Source: Diploptera punctata (Eukaryota > Arthropoda > Insecta > Blattodea > Blaberidae). Taken from it: a stretch of DNA of 64,000 nucleotides. This document shows positions 22,366 through 33,965 of the stretch, piece after piece. Under the pieces are notes generated by a model. That model worked only from the letters and a program-made list of their open reading frames with translations, was not told the DNA's origin and made no database searches. Within the stretch, counting starts at the first letter, position 1. Each line of letters opens with the position of its first letter. Made by a program: the position numbers and the translations under genes. The stretch covers positions 124,001 through 188,000 of the forward strand of contig JASPKZ010000426.1 in the NCBI GenBank assembly GCA_030220185.1, written 5' to 3'.

Positions 22366-23451
22366 GATTGGAATATGCAGATATCAGCTCTTATCATACT
22401 GTAAGAAGATTTTTGAAATTTGCGGGATATTTGAACTGAAATAAAACGTGTTAATATTGGTCGGTATTTCTGGTTTTGTGTCCCTTGCAATACTGAATTA
22501 TCCTCTTTGCATTGATCTGCAGCACAACAAGATTGACAATATTAGCTCTAGTGTGTATATTTTGTTTATGCAGTTTCATTTTCAATGATTTCATTTGTAC
22601 TGTGTATCCACCTCAGCAATCACTTTTGTTCTCGTGGTTTTCCACTGAGAGGGAACAATCCTCCTTAATTCTCTCCTGTCTCTACCTACCAGTTTTTGTC
22701 TTTTTACCACTATTACTCTTACTAGGCGTAGCTTTGCCACGAAAATTGTTATGCTGCTATGAAGGTAGATCGATTAGCTCTAGATACCATCACTAATTTT
22801 ACGTCCGTTGTCAGGGATGCACCAACTAATCGGGCATCAACAATTTTCATTCGTTGGAAGATTGTATTTTTAGTCATAATGACTAATGAAAATAGCAGGA
22901 AGATGTTCATGGACTTAGTGATGGCTCAGACCTATGGCGGGCAGCGTGAGACAAGGAGAAAACAAAATACGGGTTCAGCGCATGAAAGCGTAGCCAGAAA
23001 AGAAAAAAGTAGAAAATGGTGTTATATAATAGATTTTTTATATTATTTTCTACAATTAATGGCTGCTAGTTTAGGTCAGAAAAACAAGACAAAACACGTT
23101 TCATTTTTTGTTATAGTAGAAGAAATAAATACATGAATGTCTCTACTACAAATGAAAATCGTGTTGTGATATGTCTTTTTATTGGAAAATTTATTCATGT
23201 AGACTTGCGATGATGCAAACAATTATTTTTGTGCGTCCAAAGGAAAATAATAAAAAAACCTGGTGTACATGTCTTGAACCCACGTATAAGAGAGTAATTT
23301 AAACAATGATATAAAATATTTCTTCATCTTCATCTAGTTGTCATCGATTTAACCCACTTGTTGGCCTGTAAAGTGGTTGTTAATCCTTACAATAAAATAA
23401 TTTCATAATTAATTGAGATAAAAATGATTGATTCAGGCTACATTTACTAAC
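22366..23451. other. Intron or flank sequence downstream of the GABA-B-R2 exon; nothing recognised
   Basis: On the minus strand this is just 3' of the exon at 23637-23452, so it should be intron. A plus-strand open frame at 22759-23136 has no domain or codon pattern I recognise. I could not find the next receptor exon. Confidence 0.45.
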
Positions 23452-23637
23452 CTGGAGCTCAGTTTCTCGCTCAAGCAACTGTTTCCTGTACTTCTGGTTA
23501 AATGCTTTTGCATCTTTCAGTTTTTCTTCCATTTCAGATGCAACGGAATCTCTTCTATTTTTTGACATAGGACGAAGAGTTGCACGAATCATTCGTTTAT
23601 CAATGGAACCCTGAGGATTTCTCTTCAGTTCTATGAG
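23452..23637 (-). CDS. GABA-B-R2: GABA-B receptor subunit 2 exon: cytoplasmic tail entering coiled coil
   Basis: The 186-bp minus-strand exon (62 codons, phase 0 at both ends) is bounded by TTGCTTTCAG upstream and GTTAGT downstream. It encodes LIELKRNPQGSIDKRMIRAT, LRPMSKNRRDS and then a charged helix (EMEEKLKDAKAFNQKYRKQL, ending ELQ). This follows TM7 in GABA-B receptor subunit 2 and begins the coiled coil that in the family pairs with subunit 1. NRRDS fits an RRxS PKA-type site; subunit 2 is phosphorylated by PKA in vertebrates, but this site is inference. GABA-B receptors are plasma-membrane class C GPCRs that couple GABA to Gi/o; subunit 2 carries the G-protein coupling. No stops or frameshifts, unlike everything around it. 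The preceding exon is 7,368 bp away. Confidence 0.93.
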
Positions 23638-23727
23638 CTGAAAGCAATACATTTGACGATATAACACTGAAAACTGTTAATAATTTAAATTAAGGAATTA
23701 TTTCACAACATTTTGATAATAACTATA
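23638..23727 (-). other. Intron end with splice acceptor, 90 bp between exon and transposon
   Basis: The acceptor (pyrimidine-rich TTGCTTTCAG on the minus strand) lies at 23638 onward. Only about 90 bp separate the exon from the end of the pogo-like element, so the insertion lies close to the likely branch-point region. Confidence 0.7.
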
Positions 23728-25690
23728 CAGTAGACTCCCGTTAATACACCTCTGTTTCACCCTCTCCATAACTGAATTGAGTACACCCCGCAATTTCTTC
23801 CCTTTTCCCTCTCCCGCGCAGTCAGTCAGTACTCAAATATAAAATAATTAAGTTGTTGTTGAAGTTTTAGTTTTCTGGTTTTCTAAACAGAGAATCAAAG
23901 GAATGTCCATTTCTATTCCATTAATAAAAGCAAAAGAACTAATAAAAAACTTGGTGAAGATTAAAAGTTTCAAGGTGAAAAAACAGGTACGGAGTACGTC
24001 AGTTACAAATTATTGATGAAAAGGAATCTGCAGTCTCTGAAGGATGTGCTCAATTTTCATTTAAATTCATAGAAATGATTGCAGAATGACAATTATAACA
24101 CTCATTCAGCATTTTTTTTAATGTGTGCTGTCAAGGTCCTATATGGTTTTGAAAATGTTTCCTACAGCTACTTTTGAATTAAAAAATCATGATAGCACCG
24201 CCTGGGGGTTCCGTAAACAGTAAATTCGATTAAACGTAACGGCCTGTTGAAATGCAATAAGGAAGATTGAATGCTGCCACTGTGAGGAAAGTTTATAGAA
24301 AAAGGGCGCAAACATCCCCGAGCACTAAAAGGTATATATACATACTAGTTTTCTACAGAAGCCAAATATCTCGCTGGATGGACATGAATCTGTTTACAGT
24401 ATGGTTCGGAATATAGTTCGTTCTTACTATTACGGACTAGTAGTGGGTAGACTAATACTTCAGACAGCCACTTTTAATATCTAAGGTAAATGAAAATATA
24501 ATTTTGTTTCTGTCACCAAATGCAACAATCTTTATCCGCCCAGTGAATCGAGTGTGGTTTTATCAAACCTAAAAAGGAAGTATCATTTTTTCATGATGGA
24601 TTATCTTATGATATGTGAGAACTGAGAGAGTGACATCATTTCCAAATTTAAAAATTATTACAATCAGAGATGAGATTTATTAGTCGAAACTTCCCTGGGA
24701 TGAAGTGTCAACAGATACTATACAAAACTCTTGAAAAAGAACTATGGCTGGCAATGACGTCAACGAAAATAGATTACACTATACGCTTGACTGCAGCCGT
24801 CAGCTGAGGAATTACCAGAGGGCAGACACAATCTCCTGAGGATGTCTACCGCAACAGTAGACGAAAATTCGCGTTGGATATGCTCTGGGCCGTGGCCATT
24901 CAGCCCGGATGGCGATTTCAAGAACGAAAATAAATGAGTTAGCGAAGGGAATTAATGTCTAGAATATTCCTCATCTATTCAAATGAACTGTCGGATGATA
25001 TGTTTCCGGGAGAATATTTTCATTTCTTTTAATCTTATTGCATTTTAATTCTTTCATTATTTATGTATCTACTGCATAATTTTGTGTATTATTAGATTAA
25101 AAGTGTTCGAGGAGTATTTCCAACCACATACATTAGTTATAAGGACACTTCTATATTTACATACAAACAAATTTGACAACTGTGAACCTAATGTATATAT
25201 TATGCTGATCTTAACAATGCTTATTTTTGACCTGATCACGTACTCAATATTATTGTAAAACTGTATGTACTCTTTGTTCACCTATAATCGCCGCTATTGC
25301 ACATTTTATGCAGAATAAGTGAAAAGTACTGACTTAAAATATCGACCCATTTGTTATTATTGAAGAGGCTTTTAAAATGTGAATTTGTACTTAAATGTGA
25401 TTGTAAGTTAAACGTTACTTATAACGGAATGAAAAATTTTAGTCTGTAACACACGACAGGAACTATCTCAACACTGATACATACTAGAGAGACAGATTTT
25501 TTTGTGTTATACAAAGGGTTGGAATGTAGAGTGAGAGGTAGCCCTTAGGCTATAAGACGATAAATAAATAACTTCAAGTTTATAGTGTGCGAAGTATACG
25601 TCAGATTACCGGAAGTCCGTGACGTAATAGTATTTCTAGGTTTCAGAGTGCATACGGTCATTAGAGACAAGTAATATCGAGAGTCTACTG
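23728..25690. mobile_element. pogo/Tigger-like element, TA target duplication, no intact transposase
   Basis: Left end CAGTAGACTCCCGTTAATAC at 23728. The right end, reverse-complemented, is CAGTAGACTCTCGATATTAC ending at 25690; 17 of 20 bases match. TA flanks both sides (23726-23727 and 25691-25692). CAGT-starting ends and TA duplications are typical of pogo-type Tc1/mariner elements. The 1.96-kb interior has no readable transposase. It holds a Penelope-type fragment at about 24790-24920, so another element inserted into it or it captured one. Confidence 0.75.
24790..24925 (+). ncRNA. Hammerhead-ribozyme-like motif of a Penelope-like element (remnant)
   Basis: CTGAGGA at about 24835 fits the hammerhead core CUGANGA. 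It is followed by a perfect 6-bp stem (GTCTAC / GTAGAC) with a 7-base loop, then GAAA, the second core strand. An outer complement (CCAGAG upstream, CTCTGG downstream) could form stem I. A T between core and stem II and extra bases after GAAA depart from the consensus. Downstream GGGCCGTGGCCATTCAGCCC resembles the sequence after the similar motif at 54222. Hammerheads of this kind occur in Penelope-like retroelements. Cleavage activity is uncertain. Confidence 0.45.
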
Positions 25691-26104
25691 TATTATTTAC
25701 ATTGGGATTATTATGTATGAAATTTCATTCTTGACAATTAACACGTATTTCTAAAATAAATTATAATTGAAAAGGAAGGAGAAATGTTTCATATTCATCC
25801 CTAATCACACATGTAAGATTATATGGAAATTCAGTTATAGGTTGAGACTCCATTATCTTAATGAAACCTGTTTGCATTAATCGCAAGAATTCTCTCTTGA
25901 ATTGTTTGAGAAATGCAGAAATAATTTGTTCAATGAAGTCGAGTTCCAATATGATATGAGTGCAAGTAATTCTGGCCGTCACGATGTTACGTAATGTCAC
26001 AAACAAATTAAGATTTATTTACCTTTGTCATATAGGTTCAATTAAATTGGTGTGCTGTGAAACCTAGAAAAAAGTGATTTTTAGAAGCTAATACATTAGA
26101 TAAA
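25691..26104. other. Intron sequence, nothing recognised
   Basis: AT-rich. A minus-strand frame at 26006-25761 has no recognisable domain. Confidence 0.4.
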
Positions 26105-26440
26105 AAAAACTTCAACTCGTGTCCGACTCAGGGCCGGGTCGAGGTTTGAGATGCGATGAGGCCCCTTACATTGGAGTTCTGTGAATAAGAAAGGATACCG
26201 GCCAACCACGCCTGACGCGTTTTCACAGGGACAGATGAATAAAATGAAACGAAATTAATAATGGGATGGGTGTGGAGAAATGGTGGAATTAAGTTTGTGG
26301 CAGGGAAAATGGGACAAACCCCGAGCAAATCTTACCCAGACACCATTCCGTCCATTACGAACATACATGGAGGACCGAGAACGAACTTGAGGCCCCAGCG
26401 GTGAGAGGCGAGCGTCTAACCGCTTGCGCCACAAAGCCGC
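26105..26440 (-). mobile_element. tRNA-derived SINE family 3
   Basis: Minus strand begins GGCGGCTTTGTGGCGCAAGC with a box-A-like GGTTAGACGCTCGCC and a box-B-like region. The body contains CCATTTTCCCTGCCACAAAC, TTCCACCATTTCTCCA and CTCATCGCATCTCAA. The plus-strand copy at 54630-54925 shares all blocks in order. Confidence 0.8.
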
Positions 26441-26619
26441 CACATTTGATAATATATAAAAATATATCAAGTTTATGGGTGTTAATGAATTAATTCTAGG
26501 TAAAATATGCTACTGAAACGCAGACGATGGAGCCACTGCATAAGAAAACAATTAACAGCAGGAATTAAACCAAATATAAATTCTTCATTAGCAAGGAGGT
26601 TACATTGTGGTACATGTCG

Positions 26620-27180
26620 CAGAGTCAACTGTAAGAAAACATTGACATGATGTTCCATGTGTTCTTACTGCACAAGGTGAACTATTATATAAACCGCAGC
26701 CGAAACTGGAGATCGATATTGATATCAAATTATGTTAATCCAACAGGATATTTCGTAACTTTACTGGATCATTTTCTTTCATTCATGAACAGGTTTAAAA
26801 TATATTATCACATTTTTCTGTGACCAATGTTCACACTCTTATCCTTTACTCCCAAATCTCTCTCCATTTTTCCTGTCCCGATCTTGTAATCCTTTTTCAG
26901 TCATCACTTTATTTGTGTCTGCCAGCCAAGTGTTTATTTGATTTACTGGGCAATTGTTTGTGATTTAAAACACAGTTGGAACTGGAAAACAACATTGATG
27001 TGATGTTGGAACTTGATATTTCGTCACCTGTGACAAATGTTTCTCAGATATAAACCCCAGCTGCAACTGGTAAAAAATAGTAATCGGTTGCTCCAATAGA
27101 ATATTTCTTCACGTTTGTAGCCAATTCTATTGCAATTTAAACTACAGCTGTAACTGAAAAACAATATTGATATGAAGTTT
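26620..27180. repeat. Degenerate repeat of about 85 bp, four or five copies
   Basis: A block reading roughly TTAAACYRCAGCTGNAACTG then AAAACAATATTGATATGA occurs near 26690, 26965, 27050 and 27137. A partial copy lies near 26625. The last three are spaced about 85 bases. Copies are strongly diverged. Confidence 0.6.
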
Positions 27181-27789
27181 CAAGAAGATGTTCAGTCATG
27201 TTAATTGTCGACGTGTTTTGATTCTATCCACAGTCGCTGATTGAAGAAAATCATGAAAACGTATTTCAATAGCTCGGTGCGCACCTCACTGAACAATATA
27301 TACTGTATTATTGTAATACCACAACTGCCACAGACAACAACAATCATATTACATTTCTCGTGGTACACCATCATACAGGCATAGAGACATTCACGATTAC
27401 CTGGATAATACATTAAACAGTAACTAGTGTATAGATAAAATAGTCTTCAAGTTGTTCTTATCTGGAAAATCTGGATGGTTCCTTCTAAAATTTTTGTGAA
27501 GAATGATGCATACGCATAGCAACTAAATAACAATATGATCTAAACTTTTTCATCATTGTAATACCTTATTTGTCTACTAGATGTCTTATTGTGGCGATGG
27601 GCTGACCACATGTCACACATTGATATCTATATGAAAATAAGCGTAAGCAAATTAACTTGGCCAAGAAACTCCCGCTAGGAGAGCACCCATGACTCCTCGA
27701 GGAATGTTTGCGGTATACCAACACTTTTTTACCTTCATCAAACAGTCAAGGAAAAAAGCTAGTGGCCTGTTCCCATCTCATTGTCAATC

Positions 27790-30060
27790 CAGGACCTTTG
27801 TAAGTGATCTACCATAGCTTCTTTTTCCAACTAGATGGTAATAAATTGGGCAGTCTTTCCCTAACCATTCTTATAACGTAGTCTCCTGCTATTTTCCTGT
27901 AATTTTGCAGTTTTGAAAGAATGGGTTCAATTTTAAGTTCTAATATTTCTGTTTTTGTTTTATGATCTTCTCATTTATATTTTATTGTTCTCTTTATTAA
28001 TCTAAACTTTGCCGCCGTGATGTGGAGATCGTCTTTTTTCGTTATAACCCAGGTTTCCCATCAATATAATTAGCCTATGTGGAACTGCTAGGTTTTACTA
28101 GTAGTTAGTCTACGTTTGAATTAGGTTTTGAAATTGGTTACTCTTTATCTTAAAAATATACCACAAGTAACTAGCATTATACAAGATATATAATTGGGTC
28201 TGCTCCTTTGAAGAAAATTGTCTTCGTTTTGTGATTATAGACTTTCAAGCCATATTTTTCTGCTATTAATTGTAATTTGTAAGCTGATTTCTGTAATGTG
28301 TCTTCTGAGTCGGCTATGGCAACTTGATCATCTACGAAGTTGAAGTGTTTGGACTTCATTTGATCTTACATTTTTACTCATTTTATATATTGTAGATTCG
28401 AATGTGAAATTATTTCATATAATATAGGCCCTACCTTGAATCATGAAATGTTTAGAAATAACAATTATTAACAGAATATTAAAATCCTGTCAAGTACGAA
28501 ACACACAAGACTGAATATATATATAACACAACAACCTATGCTAGACGAAAGAACAAAAATGTTGGGCTTAATAGGCATCCATGTCTAATACCTATTTATT
28601 TGATGTGGATTTGTTAATTTCGTATTCAGTCTAATTTTAATTTTATTGTTTTTTAATATATATTCTTATTGCTGTGAACAATGATTAAGTACAATTTTGT
28701 ATAGCAAAATATTAAATAACAGTGGTCTTCTCACTTTGTCAAAAGCCTTGTTATTATATAAAATCGGAGATTGTACTTCGAATTTAATTATCACATTTTT
28801 TATAATAGTATTTTTAAAATGATAGCTGCATTTATGCAAGAACGACCTTTCCCGAAGCCTCACTATTCTTCCTCCAAGAGGTTTTCTATGTATAATTTAA
28901 ATTTCTCATTTAATATTTAGGCTTAGATCTTGTGATATTAATCTACTAAATTTTTCCCTATATAGTTTACAAGTTTCACCGTACCTCATTTTTAAGTATT
29001 GGTATTATTATTGCAGTTTTCCATTCTCCAGGTATTATTTCTTGTACGTACAAAGTAAATTTGGTTTGAAGAATTTCGATAATAGTTATTGAAACTTGGT
29101 TGTTGAATCTTGTCCATTTCAGACGATATACTACATTTTCCTGGGAACTTCCCATTCTAATTTTTTAACGTCTATTAACTCGTTTTTTTATAGTTTCCCA
29201 TCCTTCTGGTATCCAATAGTGCTCTTAAAATTATCGTTATTACACACGTTGTTGTTGTTGTATTGAGAAAATCTATCACTCTTCAATTTACTTTGTATAC
29301 TTCCTCTGTTATCATGATTTAGATGCTTTACACTTTTTTGTTTTGTCTTTATTTATACAAATAATGTTCAATATTTTAAACAAATTTATCTCGTGTTAAT
29401 TTTCCTCTTACGTGTTTCTGTATTTACTATGTTAGTTAGTCTCTTGTATCTTAATTTATATTCAATTGTCTTTACGTTTAACCATATTTTGTAGTGCTTA
29501 CTTTTTTCTATTACTGAAATTTTCAACTGCGTACGACTTTTAATTAACTTGATTTTACCTAAAAATTATTTGCCGCCTTAATCAAGATGAGTTTCAGGTT
29601 TTTCCATTCTGTTATCCATGGCGTTTCATCAGCGTTTTCTTCAATATTTCCTAAGCATTCATTAATTATTTTGGCAAGTAATCATCTTTGTAGACTCTTC
29701 ATGTAGGGCCTAATCTTACATTACTCTTTTATTCAGTGGTGTTATTTTTCCTGTTTGGAGTAGGATTATGTTTCCGATCTGTGGGAATGGTAAATTGGTG
29801 CTTACTAAATAATGATAAGTGATTAAATCAGCCCCTCTGTAAATCCAAACACATTTGATCATGTTGACCATATTCTCATTTGAAATGTTGTAGTCTATTA
29901 TTGATTTTGCATCATTTTCTCATTTGAAATTATGTAGTCTATTATTGATTTTGTATATTTGTATTTAAAAATCATTAATCTGAATTCATTAAATACAGAA
30001 ACATCAGAAAGTGTGTTAGTATTCACATTTATTTTGGGATATGCAATGGTTCCTATTTTC
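27790..30060 (-). mobile_element. Decayed LINE (endonuclease plus RT) in the GABA-B-R2 intron
   Basis: On the minus strand the domains appear in the correct order. Endonuclease fragments lie at 30050-29750 (VNTNTLSDVSVFNEF, KSIIDYIISNEK, then RGADLITYHYLV). RT starts with EWKTAIIIPILKNE near 29030, NKAFDKVRR lies at 28752-28729, and the catalytic-box region FVDDQVAIADSEDTLQ at about 28340-28290. The first Ala-Asp of the usual box reads Val-Asp, and every frame is broken. It resembles RTE-like elements. The 3' end is not sharply defined. Confidence 0.75.
29875..29961 (-). repeat. 44-bp tandem duplication in the LINE endonuclease
   Basis: CTCATTTGAAAT followed by GTAGTCTATTATTGATTTTG occurs at 29875 and again at 29919, with three or four differences. 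It covers the IDYII catalytic segment. Confidence 0.85.
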
Positions 30061-30069
30061 ATGTCGAAA

Positions 30070-30088
30070 ACACACACACACACACACT
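30070..30088. repeat. (CA)n microsatellite
   Basis: Nine to ten uninterrupted CA units. Confidence 0.9.
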
Positions 30089-31005
30089 TCAAATTTTGGA
30101 ACTAAACAACAGGATTATATTCAAGATACATGTTACCTGTACAGAAGTATACTGATAACTAATTTTGTCAAACTTCATCATTCTGAAAAGCGTTAAGAGG
30201 ATATTAAATAAATGGCAATTATTTTCACATTAAGTTTCTTATTTTATGTATTAGCAAATACTACTTAGCAATACTATATATTACACCTTGTGTTTCATTT
30301 CCATATTCAGTGGTATGGGGAGTAGGAAGTATTGGATTGCCCTTATGGAGCTAGAAGGGAGTTTAGGTTATATCAGAAATCAAACAAATCATCGGTCGTA
30401 CCTCTTATTATAGTATACCAGAATAGTTTTTAGCATCTCAGATAATTAAAAAACAGACGTTTCCTTTAACTTCTAATTATGTTTCTTACTATTTTGCACC
30501 TGTGTTTAGTTTATTTTTATTTTTATTATTGTGTCACATAAGACCAACAATTAATAACTTCCCTTTTGAAGGAAGCCGCATCGTATAATTTTCTTTAAAA
30601 TAAACATTCTATCATCGCTCATCAACAAAGCGATCGTCGTGTCCTGGGTGGATATGAAACCAATATTAATTTGCATTAAATTTGGTCAACTCTTTTGAAA
30701 TTAATGAATGGTTTAACGATCTTTTAGTCACTGGAAGTTTCTTATTGCCAAAGTTTGTACATAAATGCAGTCCTTTGTTAGAAGCACTGTAAAACTCCGA
30801 CATTAAATTAATACAAAAACCATTTATTTTCAGACATAGATGCTCGATGTTAAAATTATCTCACCCTTTTCCTGTGTCACATACTTCGCATAATTTATAT
30901 ATTTTAAACACTGTGCATATTTATCGTTTCCAGATATGTTTGTTTATTATATATATGCTATCTATTTCTGGAATACACTGAAAAAATCTCATTGTGTTTA
31001 CTTAC
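30089..31005 (-). other. GABA-B-R2 intron, splice donor at its start
   Basis: The minus-strand donor GTAAGT lies at 31005-31000. The rest is AT-rich without recognisable content. Confidence 0.6.
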
Positions 31006-31230
31006 CTTGGGCACGAAAACAAGACAGAGGGTACCGGTAGTGCAGAAGATGATGAACACGGAAATTATAATGAATGATGCATCTTGTTTATCGGACAACA
31101 CGAAGCTAATGGCAGCGCCCATAATACACATTATCACCACATTATACACACTCATACCAACATATTGGAGTCGTTCAACGCTGGTTATACTGACATGACG
31201 AGTTTCCCACGCTAGGAACGCTCCAAAAAT
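31006..31230 (-). CDS. GABA-B-R2: GABA-B receptor subunit 2 exon: end of TM5, ICL3, TM6, TM7
   Basis: The 225-bp exon (75 codons, phase 0) has acceptor TTATTTTCAG upstream and donor GTAAGT downstream on the minus strand. It opens with [15 protein letters not shown], the end of TM5 and third intracellular loop. [20 protein letters not shown] (TM6) follows, then a short loop SDKQD, and [20 protein letters not shown] plus VFVPK (TM7). The FLAWETR, GMSVYNV and LCLVFVPK blocks are diagnostic for subunit 2 of the heterodimeric metabotropic GABA receptor. TM6 and TM7 form much of the subunit 2 interface and G-protein activation path (family knowledge). The previous exon is 25,737 bp upstream, the next 7,368 bp downstream. 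It is open throughout, and its ends join the neighbouring exons in frame. Confidence 0.96.
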
Positions 31231-32829
31231 CTGAAAATAACAATAAAATCAATTATTTTATTCCTTAGTGATAGAGTCTAGTAGTTCCATTATATCTTAC
31301 ATTTATTTTTAAACATAGAGAATTAGCTGCATATTTTGTAAATCTAATGTTAAAAATGATATATAATGCTTATACAAAAGTTTTATTTTATTTTTTAATG
31401 ACGGTTTTTTAAGGCATCTAATATAAGGAAGAAAAATGTTCATGGTTACGATAGAAAAATTCTGGAGTTATAAATATGGCGCCGATTTCATAGCAATAAA
31501 TTTATGGCAGGAAGAAGACCCCAATATAATTACATACAGGAAATTAATTCAACTTGTAAACAAACCTGGGCCCATAGAAAAGGTTTCTATTCAAATATGA
31601 AAATATGGTCGACCTAGCACGATGTTTTTCTCTTTTCATTATGTGAGTTGACATTTTTTAAAACTCTTAAGACAGTGTTCAACAAAATGAAGAGTATAAA
31701 TTGTCTAATATCCTTGTTCGTTGTAATCATTTTGTCCCATGACAATAGTATTGACCTGTGGTTTTTTATCAGACTACTAGGTAAAATTGTAATTCAAATA
31801 TATAAACCACTTTAAAGTAACAGTTACGCTGTAAAATATAGGCTACTATAAATATCTGGTAGACAAACGTGGACTTATTCAACATCAGTGGTTTTCGAGA
31901 TATTGTTATAAAGAGCGGAACAGGATTCTACCGACAACTTTTCTCAGTTTGTTCATGGATGTTGGACTAAGTATTTTGATATAAATAATCCATATATGAC
32001 ATGATCTCAATGACTTATTATATATTAACAAGTTATTCATGTGTTGGATATGTAGCCGTAATAAAATTGGTTCTGATAGTTTACAAAGAACATTAAAATT
32101 ATAAAAGTAATCATAGCCTGAAGTAGGAACCATCAGATCCACTTTTTCACCGTCTTAAATAAAACTAATGTACAACGTATGCTACCAGTCTAACAAATCT
32201 ACAACGAATTACTCTGGAACAAGTCATCGGAGACTACGAGTTCCTTATATCAAAACACAAATCCAGAAACTTATGAAAAGTTTGTCGGATGAGTTGTGGT
32301 CCACTCTGTATAAACATTCATATCAACTTTCTCTTCGTTTGATTTACTTCACAATAATATTATTAATGTAGGTGATACCGATTCTGATTGGAGATTAGTT
32401 TGGGTTTGTTTGTTCTGTAGATATTTCAGAACGGGTTTGTAAGAATGTAAATGCAACTTAGGAATCAATACTGTGGACGTGAACCTATTATTTTATTTAC
32501 ACTCAACCAATACAGAAACATTCCGGGATTCCATAAATCAATAGGCGTCAGAACAAGATTATTGACCTTATTTTTCAAAGTTGGTTTTTACATGGAAAAA
32601 GTTCCCAGCTGTCATGAACACCTTTTCCACGTGGAACTAAACTCGGAAAAAATGTTACAACTTTCTTCTAAGCGACTCTTCAAATGGATGAATCTTTATA
32701 ATGTGTGACGCGAAAAATAATTTTCCTAAGTTCGAATCATACACCATGCGCATGCACCAATAAACGCGAAGCGGTTTACACTATGGAATCACGGGATGCA
32801 GCCAACACATACCCGATATTTCTTCTTCA
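31231..32829 (-). other. GABA-B-R2 intron, no element recognised
   Basis: Begins (minus strand) just before the acceptor. AT-rich; short open frames show no domain. Confidence 0.5.
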
Positions 32830-33190
32830 TCCAACTAAGTCTTAGGCCTATAGGCCTATTACGATCTCACTGATGAATTTTGTATCCAGCGTTTCCGTGG
32901 ACGGCCCAGAGATCTCTTCCCTGTTGGACAATCACGAATTATGGCCTTCTTAACTATCTGAACTCATTCGTCGCCAATGATTCGTCCAGTTGTTCAAGTA
33001 TGTATTCAATGTACGGTTCTAAACATAGTTCCTTCAAGATATCATCATTACGTTTGTGATCCCATTTGGTATATCCTGCTGTATATCTCATGAATCTCTT
33101 TTCCATAAAGTACACGCCTCACTGCCGTAGCAATGTGCAGGTATTTCTAAGGTTTCGTATAACCGTATTCTGGTATCTCTCTGGACTAGC
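32830..33190 (-). mobile_element. LINE ORF2 C-terminal fragment
   Basis: Minus-strand frames read MRYTAGYTKWDHKRNDDILK and then, after stops and a frame change, TGKRSLGRPRKRWIQNS. These are C-terminal motifs of an RTE-like/endonuclease-RT LINE. A shorter copy of the same tail is at 62690-62795. Confidence 0.7.
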
Positions 33191-33699
33191 GAAGATTTCA
33201 TTACTGAATTTGATATTTAACGAACCTATAGGCCTAAGCTAACCTGACGCAATTTGAGTATTATAACCTGTGAAATACCAACCTTAAAGCTAACTTAACG
33301 CAATTTAAGCACTCTAACCTGTGAAAGAAAGCAACGTACAAAACTAAATAGCAACTTCTGAAATTCTGAAGTAGGCTATATGTGTTCAGTTAATTAGTAC
33401 ATACTCTATGTTGGCTGCACTGGAACAGTCTTTGTTGTTGTATTAAATATTCGTTAAAATCAATATAGTTACCACGTCTTCAAGCTGCGTATGTAGTTAA
33501 ATATCATAGAAAAATATAATGAAATAATCGTTAGAAAAAATGTAAAAATCATAGTAAATGGTGGGAAATAATTTGAAAAATAAACACTAAGAACAAAATT
33601 AGTCAGGAGTTAATGAAGGAATTAAAAAAGTCTCGTCACAGGTTGTGAGGAATAGAATTCAAATGTATATAGTATTTGTCTCGGTAATAACAGTAGAAT
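33191..33699. other. Intron, nothing recognised
   Basis: AT-rich, with no coding or repeat signal visible. Confidence 0.45.
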
Positions 33700-33965
33700 A
33701 TCCCGTTACTATTATCCAGAGAGTAGGACCTCATCGAAGCCACTCCAGCGTATCGTATTCCTTCAACTATCCCCATGTCCCTCCTTCCCTTCGGGCTTCC
33801 TCTTCCACACTCCTTCTCCAAGACAGTCTTCCTCTTTTAATCTGGCTTGAGGGTTCCAAAACATGGGTTGTCTCTCAAGAGTACCCTTATTTTTCATATG
33901 AGTATGGTCAATCCATCTCCATCTCTATATATTTCGATGTTGATGAATTCTTATTCGTTGGTTCC
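33700..33965 (-). mobile_element. LINE ORF2 C-terminal fragment (second type)
   Basis: Minus strand encodes RWRWIDHTHMKNKGTLERQP then FWNPQARLKEED, the pattern of the C-terminus of another endonuclease-RT LINE. It ends TIRWSGFDEVLLSG. Stops are present. Confidence 0.6.

Noticed and set aside
22759..23136. 125-codon plus-strand ORF as a gene
   Set aside because: No domain, no splice or promoter context, antisense to the receptor gene, and ordinary composition for chance.
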